Assembly (NCBI RefSeq): GCF_000219215.1
Contig: NC_015727.1
Span: 682,001-746,000, forward strand
Reading direction: 5' to 3'
DNA: 64,000 nt
Origin: Cupriavidus necator N-1
GTDB lineage: Bacteria > Pseudomonadota > Gammaproteobacteria > Burkholderiales > Burkholderiaceae
The notes under the pieces were generated by a model that did not search any database, had not been told where the DNA came from, and was given only the letters and a program-made list of their open reading frames with translations. Below, piece by piece: positions 37,749 to 47,375 of the stretch. The stretch's first letter is position 1. The number at the start of each line of letters is the position of its first letter. The position numbers and the translations under genes were made by a program.

Positions 37749-37880
37749 CTAAGAAGTCCAACTCGTCATATGTTCGGACACAGAGAAATTCTGAGCTTGA
37801 GCATACCTCTCGGCCTTGTCGAGGAGGACGTAGAGATTCTCGACACTTTGGGTGGCCTGCTGAATAGCGGCGTAGTACAT
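37749..37880 (-). pseudogene. Truncated DUF1993-like gene
   Basis: An ATG at 37880 with GGAG 8 bases upstream starts MYYAAIQQATQSVENLYVLL, resembling the N-terminus of DUF1993 proteins. The frame stops after 43 residues, where the family normally has about 170. The remaining 37881-38061 shows nothing further. Confidence 0.5.
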
Positions 37881-38061
37881 GTTGGTTCACTCCAGGGGTA
37901 TGGCTTGGTACGAGGCGGTCTAGGTGCTGATTCTGAAGGCGCCGCAAAGCTTCGAAAGGCGGGCTTAGTGGTGCCATGGTACCGCTGAGTTCCGCCAGGT
38001 GCTGGAGAGTTTTGTTCCACCACGCTGATTTACCGGGGAGCGCTGCTGCGCTGCGAGAAAA

Positions 38062-40224
38062 ATGGAAAAGAGAGACATGGATTTGCTTGCGACGATACAA
38101 GATCTTAAGAACGAGGCGACAATCGCCGCTGTCCTCAGCGCAGCACTCGCCAAAAGTGCCTTACCAGAGGATTCCAGCGCGCGGGAAACCGGGATATCGA
38201 TGTTGCGCGAGGAGCTTGCAAACAATCGCCCGAAGGAAGCTGTGGCTACGATGGCTGCTTTGATGCTTTCAGACGCGGACTCCGTGATTGCAGGGCTGCG
38301 GCGGGGTGGGGCGTTACGGGCTTCGCGATACGGCTATCGTGCGGCCACGGTGCGGAAGGTTGTGAAGGCGGCGCTTGTACTATCGCCATATGTCGGCATT
38401 TCATCCACTGCGCATCGATATCTGGAGTCCGTGCTCGCATTGACTACCATCTCGCCTTACGCGAGACAACTCCGTCGAAGCATCAGCGCGCGAATCCACT
38501 CGCGCCGCTTGCGGCTTCTCAAGACGCTGCTTGTCGTTGTAAATCTCAGGTTCTCCCTTGGGCGCGCGGCGGATCGAGAGAGCAGCCCGGAATCTTTAGA
38601 CTATTGGACAATCGAAGAGATTGCAGAGGGCTATTCGCTCCTCACTTCATTCGTTAGAGAAGAAGGCGGCATCAGTCCGTACATGTGGAGGCTTACCGAC
38701 GAGCATATCGCCTCCCCTTATCAGAACGTCTACCAGTCGCTACTCGTAGACGCGATGAAGTTGAAGCAGTTCGCCGACGCGGAGATCATGATTGATGGCC
38801 TTCCCTATGTCGCCATCGTACAAGGCAACAAGGTATCGATAGCGGCCGAAGATGCTGCTGTCGAGAAGTCCATACGATTGGGGTACATACAGACGGACGT
38901 GCAATCCATCCTGAGGACGATGGAACTGCGCAGGGAAGGAGAAGAGCAGGGGCTCAGAATTAGAACCATCGAGGAGTTTGTCCGACAGGCGTTTGACGCA
39001 GGACTTGGGAACTTCGTCGGTATTCGCGAAGAACCTATAGAGCGACTCGTTTTTGCAATACCGCCTGACCCCGCCACCAGGGACTATTTGCTGCACAGCG
39101 GACGATTCCTTGAAGAGATGGCGATGATCAACAGCGCTGGTATCGACGGTTTCTACGCGGGGGATAACGTGGAGCAGCTCGCCGTGACAGAGCGACTGAC
39201 CGTACTCGACATTGCGAAGGTTCAGCGCCTCTTCATGATCATCGACCTTGTGTTCCGCATGAAGTTCGAGACATTCCCAGACGGCGAAAGGCGGCATGGC
39301 CTCATCGCGCGGTCGGCTATTCCCGTCATGAAACGGGAGCAGCTGCTCACGACCTTGAAGTTCGTGCTGCCAGATGACAGAGCCGAAGAAGTTCTTGATT
39401 TCCTTACGCTCTCAGATAAGGAGAATTTCATCGATCTTCAATACCGTCCTTTCGTTGAGTCAGACGGTTGGTACGCCATAGCGCCGGCCGTCGTAGGTAA
39501 GTCTAATTTGATACGGAACATCGTAACGGCCAATCGCCTTCGAACAGCCGAGAATACCCGAGACGATCCCATGCAGCGCGCAGTAAGCGAGGCTTTGCAG
39601 GAGGCCGGATTCGAAGTCCGTACAAACATCACGATGAACATCGACGGACGGCGAGAGACGGATATCTTCTGCCGAAGAGATGACCAAATCTTCGTCTTTG
39701 AATGCAAGAATTCGTATCACCCATGCTCGCCACATGAGCTGCGCACCACTTACGAACACCTGATAAAAGCGCAGAGGCAGTTAGACATTCGCCGAGCGTG
39801 GCTACAACGACCGGGCAACCAGGAAGAGCTGCATCGCGCATTGGGCTGGCGACAAGGTCCGGTCGACAAAATCCACACTGGTATCATCACGGCGAACCGC
39901 GCGTTCACAGGTTACCGGATGGGCGCGCACCCTGTGAGACAGGCGCACGAATTCATCAACCTATTGCGCACCGGGGTGGCGCGGCGTAACGACGGTGCGT
40001 CTATTCGATTCTGGAGAGCTCCAGTGTTCCAAATCGACGATCTTGTGGATTATCTGGAGGGGGAATCCATCGTACGGGCGCAGATGGAAGCGCTCCAGCC
40101 GGTGACTTGGTCGTTCCAGATTGGCGGCTCCGAGCTGGCATTCGAGAGCTATATGATGGACATGAGAGATTCGGTCAGAATCCTGACGGAGATGTTTCCT
40201 TCACAGGTTGAAGTACGGGATTGA
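38062..40224 (+). CDS. Large protein with PD-(D/E)XK nuclease domain (720 aa)
   Basis: The first about 500 residues are helical and not recognised. A restriction-endonuclease-like core lies near residues 510-600: GRRETDIFCRRDDQIFVFEC, where D534 and E547-C548-K549 give the D...ExK signature. A C-terminal region of about 120 residues follows. PD-(D/E)XK proteins of this size are common as defence effectors, but no named system was recognised. It follows the disrupted HNH-NACHT gene by about 800 bases of gene debris, so a functional pairing is possible but unproven. An H-NS remnant follows. No frameshift is present. Confidence 0.7.
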   Translation: MEKRDMDLLATIQDLKNEATIAAVLSAALAKSALPEDSSARETGISMLREELANNRPKEAVATMAALMLSDADSVIAGLRRGGALRASRYGYRAATVRKVVKAALVLSPYVGISSTAHRYLESVLALTTISPYARQLRRSISARIHSRRLRLLKTLLVVVNLRFSLGRAADRESSPESLDYWTIEEIAEGYSLLTSFVREEGGISPYMWRLTDEHIASPYQNVYQSLLVDAMKLKQFADAEIMIDGLPYVAIVQGNKVSIAAEDAAVEKSIRLGYIQTDVQSILRTMELRREGEEQGLRIRTIEEFVRQAFDAGLGNFVGIREEPIERLVFAIPPDPATRDYLLHSGRFLEEMAMINSAGIDGFYAGDNVEQLAVTERLTVLDIAKVQRLFMIIDLVFRMKFETFPDGERRHGLIARSAIPVMKREQLLTTLKFVLPDDRAEEVLDFLTLSDKENFIDLQYRPFVESDGWYAIAPAVVGKSNLIRNIVTANRLRTAENTRDDPMQRAVSEALQEAGFEVRTNITMNIDGRRETDIFCRRDDQIFVFECKNSYHPCSPHELRTTYEHLIKAQRQLDIRRAWLQRPGNQEELHRALGWRQGPVDKIHTGIITANRAFTGYRMGAHPVRQAHEFINLLRTGVARRNDGASIRFWRAPVFQIDDLVDYLEGESIVRAQMEALQPVTWSFQIGGSELAFESYMMDMRDSVRILTEMFPSQVEVRD

Positions 40225-40357
40225 CTTCCCGGAGGGTCTTACGGACACGGAAGCAGCCATGGCGGTCAGCTAGAATCAGACGTGAGAGTGCATTTCATCT
40301 TTCATCTCCATTTCCTGCGCCGCCCGTCGCTCGTCCGATCTGGATGCTCTAATCCAT

Positions 40358-40647
40358 ATGCAGTTGCCCCTCCTTCTCGACTCAGAAGTTCACAATCTGC
40401 GCGAGCGCGCGGAGGCGATCCTGTGGGTGAAGACCCAAATGGCACGTTACGGAATTCATTTGGAAGATCTGCATGCGGTGGGCTGTTTCGATCAGCCAAA
40501 GGACGGTGAAGCGGCATCCGAGAGAGTTCTCTTCCGAGATGCGCAGGGACAGACTGGGATGGTCGAGGAGACCTTCCTGGCTGGCTGCAGCGTACGGTGA
40601 ATGCCGGCCAGTCCATTGAGCAATTCCGAGTGACGGCAACGGACTGA
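40358..40647 (+). pseudogene. Diverged H-NS-like gene, frameshifted
   Basis: The N-terminus reads ERAEAILWVKTQMARYGIHL and LHAVGCFDQP, recognisably a divergent short H-NS copy without the poly-proline run. A one-base deletion near 40555 shifts the frame; the second frame reads WDGRGDLPGWLQRTVNAGQS. It marks the 3' edge of the NACHT/PD-(D/E)XK cargo. Confidence 0.7.
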
Positions 40648-40869
40648 CCGAGCGGTTGGCGGAAAAATCCGAAAGGCTGCAGAAACGAGCCGTCTTTCGG
40701 ATGGCCAGAACGTTACGCCGGCTTCGGAGCACCTTTGCGCGAGTCGGCAGCCGGACTGGATCGCTTTTTCTTTGCGCATTTCCTTGTTGAAAAACGTTCC
40801 CGAGACGCGCAACTCTCCATCAAGGGGTATCCGTGTACCGCCTTCCAACGCGGGCGGTTCGAACTGAGC

Positions 40870-41595
40870 TTATTTCTCCAGCATCTCCATGAGAAGCCTG
40901 GTTTCGTGAACGATCCTGACATGAGGCGACGACGAATGACTATTTGACGATTCAAACAGCCCCTGTATGGCATACGGCGCAGGCCGTAGAATCGGTCTTC
41001 TGCCGTTGTGAAGCAGTTCCCACAACGCATTCTCTAGTCGCAGAAGAAATGTAGCAATTCGCCAGAGTTGCTTCACTGTTCCTCTGCCAAACAATGCTTG
41101 GACGTTGTGGCTGTCCAATACCGAACGGTGCGCCAAATACGTGTGCCGCGCAGGCAGTAGCGCTCTCTGATTGAGGCGATTGTAAGCATCTACGTAGCGA
41201 CGGAGTCTGTCGACGTCGGATTTCGTCGGATAGTAAGCTTTATCGAGATACTCCGAGAGCCAAGGCGGGGAAGCTTGCCCATCTATCTTGCGTTGCGCGA
41301 GGCCTTCACGACCAAATATAGAGAACTCATGTTCCATGGCATCGAGTAACGCGAACACGTTGTATCGTGAACTCTTCTCGTCAAAAACTCGGGCTATTGC
41401 GATGTAAGCCGATGCCTGGAGAGCCGAAGAGGTTGTAAGCCAGAATGTTGGCGTCTGGTTTAGCCTGCTGAGTAGCTTCTTTGATTGTGATGCAGCATGC
41501 TCAATGGTGTTCTCCGCATATACGTAATATGCAATGGCCGTCGATTCATGCTTGAGATTGGCGAGTTGTCGTTCAAAGGAAAGATCTGCTTGCAT
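40870..41595 (-). CDS. HEPN-domain protein, AbiU2-like
   Basis: From the ATG at 41595 the product has 241 residues: MQADLSFERQLANLKHESTA, a helical core with SSALQASAYIAIARVFDEKS, and LLPARHTYLAHRSVLD, where R150 and H156 fit the Rx4-6H HEPN motif. The layout resembles AbiU2-type abortive infection HEPN proteins. The longer frame to 41712 is rejected because its first 39 residues are not protein-like. It stands alone on the minus strand. Confidence 0.65.
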   Translation of the reverse strand: MQADLSFERQLANLKHESTAIAYYVYAENTIEHAASQSKKLLSRLNQTPTFWLTTSSALQASAYIAIARVFDEKSSRYNVFALLDAMEHEFSIFGREGLAQRKIDGQASPPWLSEYLDKAYYPTKSDVDRLRRYVDAYNRLNQRALLPARHTYLAHRSVLDSHNVQALFGRGTVKQLWRIATFLLRLENALWELLHNGRRPILRPAPYAIQGLFESSNSHSSSPHVRIVHETRLLMEMLEK

Positions 41596-42137
41596 AATGA
41601 CAGGTAGGGCTATCCGCCCCAAGCCGGGAGGCGGTTGACGGCAGAGAAGGCCATTGCTGACGCCAGGCCGGCCACACTGCCGGCGCGTGGGAAAGGTCGT
41701 CAATGGCTCCACGGCTAGTTAGCCATCCGGTGACAGCTCGAGCAACTGCGGTAAATTTAACATAACGTCCGTACACCGAAATTTTGCTGGTTGCTGGGGT
41801 GGTATGTTTGATTGGGAGAGAAGGGCAGGGTGTCTTCCTGCGCCGTCAGCATGCACGCCCAGTTCTTGTAAGAAGTGACCCCGTTGCTGACGTAGTGCGC
41901 GCCGGGGAAGACCTCATATTGGCGGTTCGGACCGTCCAGCGGGAAGGGCGTGTGCGGCCTGGTCCAGTAGTGGTCGCTCGGGAGGGGCGCGATCGCTTCT
42001 TGAGGCATATTCATCAGGCTTGGCGCTCTACGGCGAAACAGAGCCGGTGTCAATCCTTCAACGGCATAGCACCGCTTCGTGGCATCTTCGTGTAGCTTCG
42101 CCACCAATTTACCTCCTGCTACCCGTTGCGAAATTTC
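41596..42137. other. Stretch without a confident gene
   Basis: A minus-strand frame ending at 41757 contains GPNRQYEVFPGAHYVSNGVT and might be the tail of a real protein. Its upstream part is not convincing and no family was recognised. Confidence 0.35.
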
Positions 42138-42383
42138 ATGGCTCGTTACTTTCAATTGATGGCCCGGGTCTTTTGCGTTGGCGCCATCATTGTGATCGCC
42201 GCCATCGCCTCCCGGCAAGCATATCTGCGCAGCACCGCGGAGGCCGACCAGGCCGACGCCGATGAGGAACCCGCGACAATGATGATGATCCGCTGCGAGA
42301 CAATGCATGCCCGTCTGCAGAGTCGGCACCCTTCGGCTGCGGATGCCGAAGAGCGGCCACGCGCTCGTTGTCGTGAGTCCTGA
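42138..42383 (+). CDS. Possible small membrane protein (81 aa)
   Basis: The frame starts MARYFQLMARVFCVGAIIVI, giving one hydrophobic segment (about 9-24), then an acidic and basic soluble tail. No good ribosome-binding site is seen. Function unknown; it may be spurious. Confidence 0.3.
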   Translation: MARYFQLMARVFCVGAIIVIAAIASRQAYLRSTAEADQADADEEPATMMMIRCETMHARLQSRHPSAADAEERPRARCRES

Positions 42384-42642
42384 GTTGGCGAATGCTCCCC
42401 TAATACCGGGACGATGAGGGGGCTCCGATAGTTTCATGATCGCGAAACTATGAAAGTGGCGGGTCGACATCGGCGTATTTGACATGCAAGCCAAGACCTT
42501 TGATGCCACTGGCCGTCCGCAGGATAATAAGCGATCGGGACTAATGACGCCTCGCGCCCCGGCACAACTTCCATTCGGTGCGAAAACTGATGCGCTCCTA
42601 GAGTTGGCCTCAGAATGGCGGGACAACCCGGGGTAAGCCGCC

Positions 42643-42888
42643 ATGCGAGCAAGTGCCGTGCGACGTCATCTGGAGCGCCTCGGCATTCCCTGCCACGGGG
42701 TAACCACCCATCCAGGGCTGGCTGGTGTGGTCGTCATTAATGAGGACCTGCACGTCTGCATATTTCCTGATGGATGGATGCGTCTTGGGGAGTGGGTCGC
42801 ACCGGGTCGCTTTCGTTTCGCCCCAGCCACTCGCTCGGTAGACGTGCTGGCCTGGCAGATTCGCCAACGGCTCGGCGCCAGACCATGA
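42643..42888 (+). CDS. Small hypothetical protein (81 aa)
   Basis: MRASAVRRHLERLGIPCHGV onward, with VCIFPDGWMRLGEWV in the middle, looks like a compact alpha/beta protein. A GGGGTAAG stretch precedes the ATG. Family unknown. Confidence 0.5.
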   Translation: MRASAVRRHLERLGIPCHGVTTHPGLAGVVVINEDLHVCIFPDGWMRLGEWVAPGRFRFAPATRSVDVLAWQIRQRLGARP

Positions 42889-43365
42889 CTCCGTCTACTG
42901 CCGCTGCGGTTGCTGTGCTGAGCACAGGGAAGCGCCTCGGCCGCAGTTCGTTCGTCTCTTGCCGACCCACTGCAGCCATCCAATCCGGTGCCGCCTCAAC
43001 GGCAGCTATCGAGGTACAAGGGGCATTGGTTCGGTCGAGTTTGCTTCTTCCTTCCGTAAGTAGCGCTTCGCGGCACGGCGAATCTCAACCCTCTTCTACC
43101 GAACGGGGTCGTCAGTTCCGTTCGTTCGTGTCCACCACGAATATTGCGAGGAGTTCGGCCGCCCTGACCTTCCCATTGCAGTCCAAAGAGCGGAACGGCG
43201 CGCGACGTCGCCTCGTAGTCTGAACAGACGATTCATTGGACAAGCACCGAACGTAGTTTAGCGAGAACGCAGATTGGTGGCGTAAATCGCTTAAAGGAAA
43301 CAGGACGTCGTGAACAGAGCATCGGCGAATGCGCGCTTATGCGCATGGGATGAAGGGGGACGGGT
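42889..43365. other. No supported gene
   Basis: Open frames in this stretch have shadow-like composition. No repeat or terminator was recognised. Confidence 0.4.
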
Positions 43366-44121
43366 ATGAGCCGGCTGAAGGGAAAGGTCGCATTGATCAC
43401 CGGGGCGGGCCAGGGCGTAGGGCAAGGTATTGCCTACGCTCTTGCGGCTGAGGGGGCACGCATTGCCCTGGTTGGCCGGACTGCCGGCAAGTTGGACGAC
43501 ACATGCGCCGAGATCCGCCGCCGCGGCGGCGAGGCGCACCCGTTTGTGTGCGACGTGATGTTAAAGGAAGGCATCAAACATTGCGTCGAGCAGGTTGTGG
43601 CGCACTTCGACGGCGTCCAAGTACTTGTCAACAACGCCCAAGTGGTGCCTCTCGGGCGTCTGCTGGAGGTGACAGATGAAGCGTTCATGCAAGGCATAGA
43701 CTCAGGGCCGCTCGCCACAATGCGCATGATGCGCGCCTGCTATCCGCACCTGTGCGGCGATGGCTCGATAGTGAATTGTGTTTCGTCTGCTGCCGTGCGC
43801 TGGGACGCATCGGGCTACGGACACTACGCGGCGGTTAAGGAAGCCATCCGCGCGCTGACACGCGCTGCCGCGTGTGAATGGGGCAGCACGGGCATTCGGG
43901 TCAACGCCATCGCACCGCACGCGATGTCGCCCAGCATGGCCGGGTGGGTCGCCGAGCACCCGGAAGAGGCAGCGGCCTTCTTCGAGACGATTCCGCTCGG
44001 GCGCGTCGGAGACTGCGAGAAGGACATCGGCCGAGCCGTCGCCTTCCTGGTGAGCGCAGAGGCGGGATACCTCACGGGTGCGACGGTGCCGCTTGATGGC
44101 GGGCAGGCGTACTGGGGGTAA
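43366..44121 (+). CDS. Short-chain dehydrogenase/reductase (SDR)
   Basis: The 251-residue protein has the classical SDR features: the cofactor motif TGAGQGVGQG (about 12-21), NNAQ near 90, a catalytic serine region (VNCVSSAAV), and YAAVK as the YxxxK pair. The C-terminal GYLTGATVPLDGGQ is typical. It probably oxidises or reduces a hydroxyl/keto group with NAD(P). The neighbouring KstD-like flavoprotein suggests breakdown of a steroid-like or alicyclic substrate. Confidence 0.88.
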   Translation: MSRLKGKVALITGAGQGVGQGIAYALAAEGARIALVGRTAGKLDDTCAEIRRRGGEAHPFVCDVMLKEGIKHCVEQVVAHFDGVQVLVNNAQVVPLGRLLEVTDEAFMQGIDSGPLATMRMMRACYPHLCGDGSIVNCVSSAAVRWDASGYGHYAAVKEAIRALTRAAACEWGSTGIRVNAIAPHAMSPSMAGWVAEHPEEAAAFFETIPLGRVGDCEKDIGRAVAFLVSAEAGYLTGATVPLDGGQAYWG

Positions 44122-44253
44122 GTACAACCCAGTGGTCAACGAGGCGCAGGCGGACCTAGGCATTACAGCAATACATCTGGGTGGACCTGCGCAAGCGCAT
44201 CCAGCCATTGTTGATTAACAAGTGTCTGTATTCATTTCTCACGAGGCTGATTC

Positions 44254-45735
44254 ATGTCATTGGAGTTCTCTGTCACACGCCCCTGTCTCCTTGCGGACGT
44301 CCTGCAGTGGGACATGGAAGTCGACGTTATCGTAGTCGGCTTCGGGGCGGCTGGCGCATGTGCCGCTATCGAAGCAGCGCAAACGGGTGCCTCCGTCACC
44401 CTATTCGAGGTCGCCTCCGGCAGTGGCGGTACGAGTGCCCTGTCTGGGGGGGAAATTTACCTAGGCGGCGGCGGAGGTACGCCTGCCCAGCGGCAGGCGG
44501 GCTTTATCGACGACACGGAGGATCTGTACCGCTACCTGCTGATGGCAGGCGGGCCCGATGCCGACGAGGCGAAGGTTCGCATCTACGCCAACGGCAGCCG
44601 TGCCCACTATGATTGGCTGGTCGACCAGGGACTGACCTACAAGAACACCTTTCTGCCAGAGCGCATGTTGGAGCCAGAGACTGATGATTGTCTCATCTGG
44701 TCAGGCAGTGAGGAGGCGTGGCCATTCTCCGCCAACGCCAAGCCTTGCCCTCGCGGACACACGCCGCAGTGGGTTGGCTGGGGCGGCGGGCGCATGCTGA
44801 TGGACGTGCTGGCTGCGCGCGTCGTCAAGCTGGGCGTGGATGTGCGCTATGACAGTCGGGTGCTCGCGTTGATTGCCGATGAGGCGAACAACGTGCACGG
44901 TGTTGTCGTGCGGATCAACGGCAGAATGCTCTTCGCGCGCGCGCGCAGGGGCGTCGTTCTCTGCGCCGGCGGATTCGTGATGAATCGCGACATGGTCAGG
45001 CGCCACGCACCCAACCTATTGCGTGCGAACGAGCCGATCGGCAGCCCAGGAGACGACGGTTCGGGCATCCTGATGGGGTTGAGCGTGGGTGGTGCCGCGA
45101 TCCACATGGACCAGGGTTTCGTCAGCCTCCCTTTCTACGCACCCGAATCGCTCATCAAGGGTGTGTTCGTCAACGAACGCGGTCAGCGCTTTCTCAACGA
45201 GGACTGCTATCACGGTCGGATTGGCCACCACATCATGCAGCAACTCGGCGACCGAATTTATCTGCTGGTCGACAGCGCGACTTTTCAGCAGCCAGCAGAA
45301 TTCACGCGTATCGGTATCGCGGCCGCTGGCGACACCTGGGAGGAGGTCGAACGCGATCTGGGCATGCCGCCAGGAACACTCAGCGCCACAGTATCGAGCT
45401 ACAACCGGCACGCCGCCGAAGGCGCCGATCCTATGTTCCACAAAGCGGCGAAGTGGCTGAAACCGCTCGATGAGCCGCCCTTTGTCGCTCTGGATTGTCG
45501 CGTCGACTACGCGTTCTATCCGCACTTCACTCTGGGGGGATTGGACACATTGCCAAGTGGTCAAGTGCTCACCGAGAAGCGCGTGCCGATTCGCGGTCTC
45601 TATGCTGCCGGACGGACAGCCTGTGGTTTGCCGCGTTGGGGCGGGGGATACAGTTCCGGGATGTCGTTGGCGGACGCCACCTTCTTTGGGCGGCAAGCCG
45701 GGCGGCACGCCGCCTCCTCAGCATCCGGTTTCTAA
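44254..45735 (+). CDS. FAD-binding dehydrogenase, 3-ketosteroid-1-dehydrogenase / fumarate-reductase type
   Basis: The 493-residue flavoprotein has an FAD-binding GxGxxG segment (VVGFGAAGACAAIEA, G29-G34) and SGGTSALSGGEIYLGGG. The C-terminal FAD motif is GLYAAGRTACGLPRWGGGY. The family includes 3-ketosteroid dehydrogenases and other alkene-forming or reducing enzymes. It lies 132 bases after the SDR gene in the same direction and probably acts in the same pathway. The exact substrate cannot be read from sequence. Confidence 0.85.
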   Translation: MSLEFSVTRPCLLADVLQWDMEVDVIVVGFGAAGACAAIEAAQTGASVTLFEVASGSGGTSALSGGEIYLGGGGGTPAQRQAGFIDDTEDLYRYLLMAGGPDADEAKVRIYANGSRAHYDWLVDQGLTYKNTFLPERMLEPETDDCLIWSGSEEAWPFSANAKPCPRGHTPQWVGWGGGRMLMDVLAARVVKLGVDVRYDSRVLALIADEANNVHGVVVRINGRMLFARARRGVVLCAGGFVMNRDMVRRHAPNLLRANEPIGSPGDDGSGILMGLSVGGAAIHMDQGFVSLPFYAPESLIKGVFVNERGQRFLNEDCYHGRIGHHIMQQLGDRIYLLVDSATFQQPAEFTRIGIAAAGDTWEEVERDLGMPPGTLSATVSSYNRHAAEGADPMFHKAAKWLKPLDEPPFVALDCRVDYAFYPHFTLGGLDTLPSGQVLTEKRVPIRGLYAAGRTACGLPRWGGGYSSGMSLADATFFGRQAGRHAASSASGF

Positions 45736-45782
45736 TTTCAAATGGCGTGCGGGAGCCCGTGTCAATCAGGAGGGAGATTCCG

Positions 45783-46165
45783 ATGAATGAGGCTGGCGAA
45801 GTGAGCACTGGGGCGTCAAGTGGCATCGGACGGGCGCGTATGCGTTAGCCCGCAAGGGGGCAAGGCTGGCGAGGTGTATGTGAATACGAACGTAGGCGAG
45901 GACATGACCGCCTTGGATTCCAAGAAGAATCGCGTCTTGATGCCACAGAATCTTCCGGCCACGCGTTTCGGCAAGTCCGAGGAAATGGCCGGGGTGTTTT
46001 TTCCGGCTCTGCTCCGCGTGCTCCAGCTATGTCACCGGTGCTTATGCGATGTCGCCAGGTATGTCTGGATGGGTTGCCGAGCGACCGGAAGAGACGGCAG
46101 CGTTCTTTAAGACGATTCTGCTCGGGCGCGTCGGTGACTGCGAGAGGGGCATTGGCAGAGCCGGC
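45783..46165 (+). pseudogene. Second SDR gene, heavily degraded
   Basis: The start MNEAGEVSTGASSGIGRARM holds a broken SDR cofactor motif. The 3' part near 46035-46165 is closely similar at DNA level to the end of the SDR at 43366 (PSMAGWVAERPEETAAFF-type segment). Internal deletions and frameshifts inactivate it. Confidence 0.7.
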
Positions 46166-46824
46166 ACATCTTCGTGATAAAGAAGGAAGACCGCACAGGC
46201 CGAGCCGCAGCGAAGTGATGATGCCTGCGGCCGTAAGTCTATGGCGTGGCGGTAAGCAATATCTGGAATCTCCTTCCCGGAGGAGACGAGACAAAGGGCG
46301 CAACCGTCGCCCTCTCCTGATTGGGCTAGATATGAACAAGCCATTCCTTGGTTCTCGGCGCATCAACATGTTCCCCTGCTCATGCAGCTACGCGGTGTTG
46401 GCTCACGCCTCGGTCATAGACGCTGGACGTCGTCGCACCGGTAGCACAATCCTGAAGACTCGGCAGCATCAGGCTTGCAGGAAACGGTATTGTCGCGGCC
46501 TGGGTAAATGGTCTGGACTCACAGCAGAGGGGGAGCCTGGCTAAGCGGCGGCACGCCCTGGGCGTAGCGGGTTAAGGCTTTGAACGTCGAGCCTCCATAA
46601 TCGGCACCTGCCGGCCATGCTGACGCCGCACACCTGGAAATGCGAAGCGGCGAGCGGACGCTCGCGGTCGTTGGCGAGATGACACGGGCGAACATACAAG
46701 ATGCGGTCCCAATCAACTCAGGTGCAACCTTGATGCAGGGTTCGCCGCGGGGTGCATGCGCGAGAGAGAAGAGGCCCGCCGTCGCCACATTGTTGGGGCG
46801 GGCTGAACTCTGATGTGTGTTCCG
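46166..46824. other. No supported gene
   Basis: Plus- and minus-strand frames here do not resemble proteins. It may be debris of the catabolic operon. Confidence 0.4.
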
Positions 46825-47165
46825 TCAGGCGGCCGGTGTCTTGATGACGTATTGGCTGGTGGGGAACGACATCCAGCTTGTCGAAGTCGATGAAGCGGTT
46901 ACAGCTATCCATCATGGATCCGCTGTTTCGTTTGAGCTTGTCTTCATCTCCCACGGCGTCGAAGAACGCGTGCGGGTCCGTCATGGCGGAGGCAGGGAAA
47001 CACTCCTCGACAACGGCGTCGATAATGGGGGCTCCATGTGTGAGCGGATGCACGACGACGTTCTGCACGTAGAGGAAGTCGTCCTGCGTCTCGATTGCGA
47101 CCTGAGTGTGATCCTGATGCCAGATGTCGAGCCAGGCCTCGTGAGTGAGGCGGGGCGGGCGCTTG
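46825..47165 (-). pseudogene. EthD-domain protein, frameshifted fragment
   Basis: The minus strand reads DIWHQDHTQVAIETQDDFLY, AVVEECFPASAMTDPHAFFD and MMDSCNRFIDFDKLDVV, fitting EthD-like dimeric alpha/beta-barrel proteins found in catabolic operons. A one-base insertion near 46875 shifts the last residues, and the N-terminal end is disrupted. Confidence 0.6.
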
Positions 47166-47375
47166 AGTGTGGACTCATGTCGGCAGCGCTGATGTCGATC
47201 GCTCCCAACCCAGCGCGCACGGTCCCACCCAGGGTTTGAGGTGATCGGCTGGCCGTTGGTTTGCAACAAGAAGAGGAGGAGGACGCAGGCGATGGGCAGC
47301 GTGGCGCGGCGCTCCTGCCATGCATCAAGAGGATCGGCCCGGAGAAGGGTGCCGAAGCTTCCGCCGGCCAGTGCA

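Noticed and set aside
41757..42644. Minus-strand 295-codon frame
   Set aside because: Most of it has irregular composition. Only the last about 75 residues look protein-like, so no gene is claimed.
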